The notes under the pieces: model-generated
Told to the model about the DNA's origin: nothing
Seen by the model: only the letters and a program-made list of their open reading frames with translations
Database searches by the model: none
Translations under genes and position numbers: made by a program
Part shown: piece after piece, positions 1 through 5,109 of the stretch
Position numbering within the stretch: the first letter of the stretch is position 1
How the letters are laid out: each line of letters begins with the position of its first letter
From: Rickettsiales bacterium
GTDB lineage: Bacteria > Pseudomonadota > Alphaproteobacteria > Rickettsiales > UBA3002
Direction: 5' to 3'
Assembly (NCBI GenBank): GCA_947441895.1
Contig: CANEUT010000085.1
Span: forward strand, 1-7,012
Length of the DNA: 7,012 bases

Positions 1-77
1 CGTGCAATACAGCGCGGGCAAACTGTCACGGCATTTTTGGGTGGCAGACAAATAATTATTTCTTCAGGAGATTAAAA
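1..77 (+). other. Upstream flank of pal, no gene identified
   Basis: By synteny the 3' end of tolB would be expected here, but I do not recognise it. All three forward frames stay open for at least 50 bases, so reading frame alone says nothing. One frame ends at TAA 53-55 and would give a C-terminus reading LSRHFWVADK, which is unlike the usual TolB ending. The stretch from 50 to 65 is AT-rich. The only well supported element is the Shine-Dalgarno AGGAG at 66-70, seven bases before the pal start codon. I see no convincing -35/-10 pair. Confidence 0.3.
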
Positions 78-560
78 ATGAAAAAGACTGCATTGGCACT
101 GGTTTCCGCACTCCTTCTTCTCTCGGCGTGTGATTCTTCTTCTTCCAACGATGGTTCGGCTGGCGGCGCTGGTTCGGGCGCACCTGGCACCGGTTCGGGC
201 ATCCTCGGCCAAGCGGCTGATGGCAGCAGCGTATCGGACCGCGTATATTTCGCGACCGATAGCTCAGTGGTTGAAGCCGATGGTCAAGCAGCGCTGGATA
301 AGCAAGCTGAATGGCTGAAAGGCAACAGCAGCGTAAACGTCACCGTTGAAGGTCACGCCGATGAGCGTGGCACCCGTGAGTACAACATCGCCCTGGGCGA
401 GCGTCGTGCAACGGCTGCTAAAAGCTACCTCGTAAGCCAAGGCGTTTCGGCTAGCCGCATCACCACCATCTCGTATGGTAAAGAGCGTCCAGCCGCCACT
501 GGCAACGACGAGTCGGCCTGGAGCCAGAACCGTCGCGCTGTAACCGTGATTGCTAACTAG
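78..560 (+). CDS. pal: Peptidoglycan-associated lipoprotein Pal
   Basis: Pal is the outer-membrane lipoprotein of the Tol-Pal system. It binds peptidoglycan and TolB and helps the outer membrane follow cell constriction. The 160-residue protein starts with MKK and a hydrophobic stretch ending in the lipobox L15-S16-A17-C18, so Cys18 should be lipidated after signal peptidase II cleavage. Residues 19-51 are a flexible Ser/Gly-rich linker. The OmpA-like domain starts near VYFATDSS (56-63). It contains GHADERG (92-98) and N103-x2-L106-G-x2-R-R-A111, in which D95 and R110 are the expected diaminopimelate-binding pair. SQNRRAV (149-155) is the usual C-terminal signature. The start is supported by AGGAG at 66-70, seven bases upstream. 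Arginine is often encoded by CGT, as expected of an abundant protein. A strong terminator follows 21 bases after the stop. Length and motifs are normal for the family. Confidence 0.96.
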   Translation: MKKTALALVSALLLLSACDSSSSNDGSAGGAGSGAPGTGSGILGQAADGSSVSDRVYFATDSSVVEADGQAALDKQAEWLKGNSSVNVTVEGHADERGTREYNIALGERRATAAKSYLVSQGVSASRITTISYGKERPAATGNDESAWSQNRRAVTVIAN

Positions 561-581
561 TTCTCACGAACACTCGAATAG

Positions 582-614
582 AAAGCCCGCCGGTTATTTC
601 CGGCGGGCTTTTTT
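582..614 (+). terminator. Rho-independent terminator after pal
   Basis: The arms 582-593 and 600-611 pair perfectly over 12 bp, nine of them G-C. The six-base loop is TTATTT, and the stem leads into a T-run through 614. An A-run on the left arm could give weak function on the opposite strand too, but no gene converges here. It should end most transcripts from the upstream Tol-Pal genes before cpoB. Confidence 0.94.
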
Positions 615-692
615 ATTGTGTTCATGCAGGGCAGGGCTTGAATGCTGAAGCAAAAGTTGCTAGCACCGTTAATCTCGCACCCAATATAGTTT

Positions 693-779
693 GTCATCCC
701 CGCGAAGGCGGGGATCCAGGCCAGCAAATATTTGCATCGCAGACGTGATGCGCTGGATTCCCGCCTTCGCGGGAATGAC
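693..779. repeat. Palindromic interspersed repeat, paired-unit type
   Basis: Two 27-base units, 693-719 and 753-779, are inverted copies with 25 of 27 positions matching. The two differences would be tolerated as G-U pairs in one RNA orientation. Each unit begins GTCAT at the outer end and ends ATCCAG at the inner end. Each is itself a small hairpin: in the left unit ATCCCCGC and GCGGGGAT pair across a GAAG loop. The units are separated by 33 bases (720-752). On the minus strand the element reads as VIPAKAGIQ ... LDPRLRGDD, a peptide familiar from spuriously annotated proteins in repeat-rich genomes. The form resembles REP doublets (REPIN/BIME). Mobility is inferred from shape and recollection of similar repeats, since only one copy of this sequence lies in the window. 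The 78 bases between the terminator and this repeat show no gene. Confidence 0.85.
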
Positions 780-786
780 GAAGATT

Positions 787-790
787 AGGA
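787..790 (+). promoter_or_regulatory. Shine-Dalgarno AGGA that decides the cpoB start
   Basis: AGGA at 787-790 lies ten bases before ATG 801, a workable distance. It almost touches the in-frame ATG at 792, which is too close for initiation there. This favours 801 as the cpoB start. The motif lies only 8 to 11 bases beyond the right end of the palindromic repeat. Confidence 0.55.
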
Positions 791-800
791 AATGATTGCT

Positions 801-1682
801 ATGAACCATAATCAAATGCGTCGTCTGATGCTTGTCTGCCTTGCTTTTACCCTTGCTGCCCCTGCCGTGCGGGCGCAGGAAGATACGGGTGCGTTGATCG
901 ATCGCTTGAACCGCCTCGAGCGCGACATCAACTTCCTGCAAAAGCAGGTCTACCGCAATACTGATTCCGGCTCGTCGGACAATGGCGAAATTAGCACGGC
1001 GGCCCCAGCCAATAGCGGGCATTTCGAAGTGCGCCTCAGCCAGATGGATGAACAGCTGCGCCATATTCGTGGGCAAATTGAACAAGCCGGTTTTGGCGTG
1101 CGCCAGCTGGCGGTCGATGTAAAAAAACTTTCCGACGACACCGATTATCGCCTGCGTGCGCTGGAACAAAAACAAGCCACGATTGATGCTGCAGCCGCAG
1201 CGGCAGCAGCAACGGCGGCAGCTAACCCGCTGGCGGCCACGCCAGTGACACCCGCAGCAACACCGGCTGAAGCGGCGGGCGCGCCAACCGACACCACCGA
1301 TGCCAACGCCGAATATTCTGCCGCCTTCAAATTGGTCAGCGCCAAAAAATACAGTGAAGCCGCCACCGCGTTTGATGCGTTTGTTAAAAAATATCCGGCC
1401 GATCCGCTGACCAGCAATGCCTATTACTGGTTGGGTGAAAGCTATTATTCGCGTGCCGATTATACGCGTGCCGCCGAAAGCTTCCGCAAAGGGTTTGAAG
1501 TGAATCCCGAAGCGCAAAAAGCGCCCGATAATTTGCTGAAACTGGCGCTATCGCTCAATCAGGTGAAGCGCACGGCCGAGGCATGCATTGTGCTGGCGCA
1601 AATTCCCGCCAAATATGCCGACACCGCGCCACGCACCACCAAGCGCGCACAAACCGCCGCCACCGAGCTGCAGTGCAAATAA
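801..1682 (+). CDS. cpoB: Tol-Pal associated periplasmic TPR protein CpoB (YbgF)
   Basis: CpoB links the Tol-Pal machine to septal peptidoglycan synthesis; in E. coli it acts on PBP1B in the periplasm. From ATG 801 the product has 293 residues. A signal peptide spans 1-25, with a hydrophobic core around LMLVCLAFTLAA and likely cleavage after V-R-A25. Coiled-coil character follows at about 31-49 and 74-127, the latter with the RLSQMDEQLRHIRGQIE pattern typical of YbgF trimerisation helices. An Ala/Pro/Thr-rich linker runs about 129-165, including seven alanines in a row. TPR repeats fill about 170-285 (for example AYYWLGESYYSRADYTRAAE, 207-226). An in-frame ATG at 792 would add three residues but has no usable Shine-Dalgarno spacing. 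The gene sits directly after pal as in most proteobacteria, although a terminator and a repeat intervene. Its stop overlaps the tilS start by one base. Confidence 0.92.
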   Translation: MNHNQMRRLMLVCLAFTLAAPAVRAQEDTGALIDRLNRLERDINFLQKQVYRNTDSGSSDNGEISTAAPANSGHFEVRLSQMDEQLRHIRGQIEQAGFGVRQLAVDVKKLSDDTDYRLRALEQKQATIDAAAAAAAATAAANPLAATPVTPAATPAEAAGAPTDTTDANAEYSAAFKLVSAKKYSEAATAFDAFVKKYPADPLTSNAYYWLGESYYSRADYTRAAESFRKGFEVNPEAQKAPDNLLKLALSLNQVKRTAEACIVLAQIPAKYADTAPRTTKRAQTAATELQCK

Positions 1683-2929
1683 TGAGCGTGCTGGCCAAGG
1701 CAGAGAAACTGCTGGCCCAGCTTGTTGCGAATGATGTTGCCCCACGCCTTGCCGTGGCTGTTTCCGGTGGGGCCGATAGCATGGCGCTGGCGCTGCTGGC
1801 GCATGATTGGGCCAGCGCTCGTGGCGGTTCCATCACCGCGCTGACGGTCGATCACCAGCTTCGCGCCGAATCGACTGCGGAAGCAAAGCAAGTGGCGGCG
1901 TGGATGACCGAGCGCGGCATTGCACATCACCTTCTCACGCCCCATCACGCTGAAGTCTCGAACAATCTGCAAGAGGCTGCGCGCGGTTGGCGCTATGATG
2001 CGCTGGCCAACTATTGCCAGGCGCATGGCGTGCTGCATTGCCTTATTGCGCATCATGCGGGTGATCAGCGCGAGACCGTGGCGCTACATATGGCGCGGGG
2101 TGAAACGGCCGATGGTGCATCAGGCATGGCGGTGCTTCGCAATTATCGCGGCATTCGCTTTTTGCGGCCATTGCTTGGCATTGAGAAAGAAGAGTTAAAA
2201 AAATTCCTGCACGGCCACGCCGTGGCCTGGGTGGAAGACCCATCGAACCAGAATGCTGATTTTACCCGCGTGAAAATCCGTCAGCAATTAGCGGGTGATG
2301 CATCGCGCGCGGCCCAGCTTTCAGCAATTGCGATGGAAGAGGGGGCAGCCCGCGCATCGCGTGATGATGCGCTGGCAGCGGCGGCAGCGCAGCTTGTCAC
2401 CATCCATCCGCTGGGCTTTGCCAACGTGATGCTGGATGGCTGGCGCGCGCTGGAACCCACCCTTGCCAGCCAGTTACTGGCCGATATTCTCACCACCATC
2501 AGCGGTGATGTGAAGCGCCCCCGCGCGGCTGACACATTGCGCCTAGCCGCGCTGCTGCGTGCGGACGAAATGTCAAAACGCACCTTGCATGGCTGCGAAA
2601 TTTCAACCCGCCAGAACATCATTCGCATTGCCCGTGAACTGGCGCGGGTGGAAGCACCCGTCACCCTCAGCGGCAAGGGGCAGGTGAGGTGGGATGGCCG
2701 GTTCAATGTGGATTATGATTTGCCACACGACACTGAAATACAATTGGGCCCTATCCAAAAATCGGCAGATTATCCTTCTTCTTCACCCGCCATTACCCAT
2801 CTTGACGAAACCCTGCCCCAACCCCATATGGTTACAGGACTTGTTCCGTTGCCGTTTGAAGGCTGGTTACGCATGGGGTTTGCTCCGCCAAAACCGCTTG
2901 CTGCCGCGCCCTTTTGGTGGTTGAAGTAA
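1682..2929 (+). CDS. tilS: tRNA(Ile)-lysidine synthase TilS
   Basis: TilS uses ATP to attach lysine to C34 of the CAU-anticodon tRNA-Ile in the cytoplasm, so that it reads AUA and is charged with isoleucine. The 415-residue protein has the N-type PP-loop S28-G-G-A-D-S33, then VDHQLR (56-61), NLQEAARGWRY (95-105), AHHAGDQRET (123-132), RPLL (162-165) and WVEDPSNQN (183-191) with F194, R196 and I199-R200. These are the family landmarks in order. Two differ from the common form: HHxDDQxET is HHAGDQRET, and the usual RGSG is RGET (139-142). Residues from about 210 onward are the weakly conserved C-terminal part. The frame is open upstream to 1583, but ATG 1682 is chosen because it forms TAATG with the cpoB stop and begins just before the PP-loop domain, as in homologues. 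No strong Shine-Dalgarno is visible, so translational coupling to cpoB is likely. Confidence 0.93.
   Translation: MSVLAKAEKLLAQLVANDVAPRLAVAVSGGADSMALALLAHDWASARGGSITALTVDHQLRAESTAEAKQVAAWMTERGIAHHLLTPHHAEVSNNLQEAARGWRYDALANYCQAHGVLHCLIAHHAGDQRETVALHMARGETADGASGMAVLRNYRGIRFLRPLLGIEKEELKKFLHGHAVAWVEDPSNQNADFTRVKIRQQLAGDASRAAQLSAIAMEEGAARASRDDALAAAAAQLVTIHPLGFANVMLDGWRALEPTLASQLLADILTTISGDVKRPRAADTLRLAALLRADEMSKRTLHGCEISTRQNIIRIARELARVEAPVTLSGKGQVRWDGRFNVDYDLPHDTEIQLGPIQKSADYPSSSPAITHLDETLPQPHMVTGLVPLPFEGWLRMGFAPPKPLAAAPFWWLK
2801..2829 (+). promoter_or_regulatory. Candidate heat-shock (RpoH, sigma-32) promoter for ftsH
   Basis: CTTGACG at 2801-2807 and CCCCATAT at 2822-2829 are separated by 14 bases. 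The E. coli sigma-32 consensus is CTTGAAA, 11-16 bases, CCCCATNT. The -10 part matches fully and the -35 part at five of seven positions. The motif lies inside the tilS coding region, about 140 bp upstream of the ftsH start codon, and ftsH is a known RpoH-regulated gene in several proteobacteria. A weaker sigma-70 reading overlaps it (TTGACG, 17 bases, CATATG). Coding constraint could produce such a motif by chance, so this is an inference from sequence and family knowledge. Confidence 0.5.
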
Positions 2930-2970
2930 GTAAATCACACATAAGAAAAGTTTCATCGTGAAGGATAGTT

Positions 2971-4878
2971 ATGCCCCCGCTTGCTAAAAACATTGCCCTC
3001 TGGGCTGGTATCATTGCCGTCGGCTTGCTGGTGATTAGCGGCATGCAGGGCGGTTTGTCGCCTGATGCTAAGGGTGGCGCGGCAACGCTTGCCTATTCCG
3101 ATTTTCTGAACAGGGTGGAAGCCGGCGAAGTGGCCGAGGTGATGATTCGTGAATCGGCGGAATTGGGCACTAAAATTCAGGGCCGGTTGACCAATGGTGA
3201 AACCTTCGCTTTGCAAGCGGTAAGCGATCCTCAGCTGGTGGCAAATCTGCGTGCCCACAACGTAAAATTATCGGCTGATACGGCCTCGGGAAAAGAAGCG
3301 CTATTGGGCTATTTTTCCACTATTATTCTGCCTATTCTCATTCTGGTTTTTGGCTATGGCTTCTTGATGCGTTTCATGGCAGGCAAGGGCGGTGCTGGCG
3401 GAGCGATGAGCTTTGGCAAATCGCGCGCGCGCATGCTGAACGAAAATACCGAAAAGAAAATGTTCGATGATGTGGCGGGTATCGACGAAGCCAAAGAAGA
3501 ACTGCAAGAGATTGTGGACTTCCTGAAGAACCCACAAAAATTTCAGAAATTGGGCGGAAAAATTCCCAAAGGCTGCTTGTTGGTTGGCCCTCCCGGAACC
3601 GGTAAAACCCTGCTGGCCCGTGCCATTGCGGGTGAGGCGGGCGTGCCATTCTTCAGCATTTCTGGCTCGGACTTTGTGGAAATGTTTGTGGGCGTGGGTG
3701 CCAGCCGCGTGCGCGACATGTTCGAGCAAGGTAAGAAAAACGCACCCTGCATTATTTTCATCGATGAGATTGATGCGGTGGGACGTCACCGTGGCGCGGG
3801 CATTGGCGGCGGAAACGATGAGCGCGAACAAACCCTCAACCAGTTGCTGGTCGAGATGGATGGGTTCGAGGCCAATGAAGGCGTCATCCTCATCGCCGCC
3901 ACCAACCGGCCAGATGTGCTGGATACGGCGCTGCTGCGTCCGGGCCGCTTTGACCGTCAAATTGTGGTGCCCAACCCCGATATTGAAGGTCGCACCAAAA
4001 TTCTGCAGGTGCATCTGAAAAAAGTGCCCATGGGGCCCGATGTGGAAGCCCGCACCATTGCGCGTGGCACGCCCGGTTTTTCGGGCGCTGATCTTGCCAA
4101 TCTGGTGAACGAAGCGGCCCTGCTTGCCGCCCGCTATGACAAAAAAGTGGTGACCATGCGTGAGCTGGAAGCCGCAAAAGATAAAGTGATGATGGGCGTG
4201 GAACGCAAATCCATGGTGATGAGCGAGCAGGAAAAACGCATGACGGCCTATCACGAAGCGGGCCACGCGGTGGTCAGCATTCACTTCCCCGCCAGTGACC
4301 CGATTCACAAAGCCACCATCATTCCGCGTGGGCGGGCACTGGGCATGGTGATGCGCCTGCCTGAGGCTGATAAAATTTCCTACCTGCGCGACAAAATGCT
4401 GGCCGATTTGGCCGTGAGCATGGGTGGTCGCGTGGCGGAAGAAATTGTGTTTGGCCATGATAAAGTAAGCAGTGGCGCCAGCTCCGACATTCAATATGCC
4501 ACCCGTCTTTCCAAAGCCATGGTCAGCGAATGGGGCATGAGCGACGCGCTTGGCCCAATTCTGGTTGGTTCATCGAATGATGGTGCATCGGAAGCCATGA
4601 CGGCGGCGGTTGATGCTGAAGTGAAAAAGCTGGTGGTTGGCGCGCATGATGCGGCGAAACAGATTCTCACCACCCACCGCGATCAGCTGGAACGGGTGGC
4701 GTTGGCACTCATTCACTATGAAACACTGACTGGTGATGAAATTCAGCAAATTATGCGTGGTGAAGAAATTTCGCGGCCCGACCCATCGGCCGAAGCCCCC
4801 AAGCCCGTGCGTTCGCGCTTGCCCGGCAGCCGTGTGAAGGATGAAGAAGCGGCACCAAAAGAAGATGCCGACGCGTAA
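2971..4878 (+). CDS. ftsH: ATP-dependent zinc metalloprotease FtsH
   Basis: FtsH is a hexameric inner-membrane AAA+ protease that degrades damaged membrane proteins and regulators; in E. coli these include LpxC and sigma-32. The 635-residue product has a first membrane segment at about 8-24, a periplasmic domain at about 25-112 and a second membrane segment at about 113-134. The AAA domain carries Walker A GPPGTGKT (206-213), pore residues F239-V-G241, Walker B IIFIDE (261-266) and a second region of homology ending RPGRFDR (323-329) with arginine fingers R323 and R326. The zinc site is H428-E-A-G-H432, with D506 as third ligand in SGASSD. After LGPI (527-530) the usual stretch containing EVFLG is missing, so that loop is roughly ten residues short. 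The tail (600-635) is charged and probably disordered. The start is supported by AAGGA at 2961-2965, five bases upstream, and by the typical KNIALW N-terminus. It lies 41 bp after tilS. Confidence 0.97.
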   Translation: MPPLAKNIALWAGIIAVGLLVISGMQGGLSPDAKGGAATLAYSDFLNRVEAGEVAEVMIRESAELGTKIQGRLTNGETFALQAVSDPQLVANLRAHNVKLSADTASGKEALLGYFSTIILPILILVFGYGFLMRFMAGKGGAGGAMSFGKSRARMLNENTEKKMFDDVAGIDEAKEELQEIVDFLKNPQKFQKLGGKIPKGCLLVGPPGTGKTLLARAIAGEAGVPFFSISGSDFVEMFVGVGASRVRDMFEQGKKNAPCIIFIDEIDAVGRHRGAGIGGGNDEREQTLNQLLVEMDGFEANEGVILIAATNRPDVLDTALLRPGRFDRQIVVPNPDIEGRTKILQVHLKKVPMGPDVEARTIARGTPGFSGADLANLVNEAALLAARYDKKVVTMRELEAAKDKVMMGVERKSMVMSEQEKRMTAYHEAGHAVVSIHFPASDPIHKATIIPRGRALGMVMRLPEADKISYLRDKMLADLAVSMGGRVAEEIVFGHDKVSSGASSDIQYATRLSKAMVSEWGMSDALGPILVGSSNDGASEAMTAAVDAEVKKLVVGAHDAAKQILTTHRDQLERVALALIHYETLTGDEIQQIMRGEEISRPDPSAEAPKPVRSRLPGSRVKDEEAAPKEDADA

Positions 4879-4900
4879 CAAAATCTAACGATTCATTTCA

Positions 4901-4940
4901 TTGTGAGTTGTTGGGCGCTGGGCTATAGCGACTCTATAAA
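4901..4940 (+). promoter_or_regulatory. Weak candidate promoter upstream of glmM
   Basis: Two overlapping -35/-10-like pairs are present: TTGTGA (4901-4906) with TATAGC (4924-4929) at 17 bases, and TTGGGC (4911-4916) with TATAAA (4935-4940) at 18 bases. Both point toward glmM and lie just before the nested repeats, so any transcript would begin with the repeat hairpins. The hexamers are imperfect and this is a low-confidence reading. I saw no intrinsic terminator between ftsH and this point. Confidence 0.25.
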
Positions 4941-4944
4941 CTCC

Positions 4945-5083
4945 GTCATCGTGAGGCCGAAGGCCGTGACGATCCAGTCTTACTTTTGTCATTCTGAGCG
5001 TTAGCGAAGAATCTAGATCCTTCGCTAACGCTCAGGATGACAGTTTCTGGATTGCCACGTCGGCGGCGTATCCTCGCAATGAC
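4945..5083. repeat. Outer palindromic repeat pair, interrupted by another element
   Basis: The left unit (4945-4977) starts GTCATCGTGAGG and ends GATCCAG. The right unit (5047-5083), read on the minus strand, starts GTCATTGCGAGG and ends GCAATCCAG. The first twelve bases differ at two positions and the last fifteen at three; the middles differ in length (33 against 37 bases). They are therefore diverged inverted copies of one unit type. The 69 bases between them contain a complete second palindrome (4987-5042) plus short leftovers of 9 and 4 bases. The right end lies 26 bp before the glmM start codon. Interpretation as a paired repeat that received a second repeat is inference. Confidence 0.75.
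4987..5042. repeat. Near-perfect 56-bp palindrome inside the outer repeat
   Basis: The arms 4987-5014 and 5015-5042 pair at 26 of 28 positions with no spacer. The exceptions are T4993/G5036, which can wobble in RNA, and A5010/C5019. The ends are TGTCAT and ATGACA and the centre is ATCTAGAT, so it can be read as two units of GTCAT ... ATCTAG joined tail to tail. It has no T-run that would make it a clear intrinsic terminator. An RNA crossing it would form a long, stable hairpin between ftsH and glmM. Confidence 0.9.
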
Positions 5084-5109
5084 GATAACCACAAACTTAA
5101 AGCAAACCG

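Noticed and set aside
685..690. TATAGT as a -10 element for cpoB
   Set aside because: No acceptable -35 hexamer lies 16-18 bases upstream.
1189..1232. Possible triplet repeat in the poly-alanine stretch of cpoB
   Set aside because: The alanine codons are mixed (GCA, GCC, GCG, GCT), so this is amino-acid composition of a linker and not a slippage-prone DNA repeat.
669..1517. 282-codon minus-strand frame opposite cpoB
   Set aside because: Low-complexity Arg/Cys/Gly composition opposite the Ala-rich linker and a repeat-derived C-terminus; no domain or ribosome-binding support.
1583..1681. N-terminal extension of tilS to ATG 1583
   Set aside because: The extra 33 residues overlap cpoB in another frame, are basic and unlike TilS; ATG 1682 gives the normal TilS N-terminus and a TAATG junction.
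3301..4494. 397-codon open frame on the minus strand antisense to ftsH
   Set aside because: It is rich in His, Phe and Asn with no recognisable domain, which is what a shadow of a GC-biased + strand gene looks like; the + strand has unmistakable FtsH motifs throughout.
4987..5042. Palindrome as an intrinsic terminator for ftsH
   Set aside because: There is no T-run after either arm; it may affect RNA stability but does not have terminator form.
4945..5083. CRISPR array or attachment site
   Set aside because: The repeats are inverted, not direct, the copies have unequal length, and there are no regular spacers, cas genes, integrase or tRNA gene nearby.
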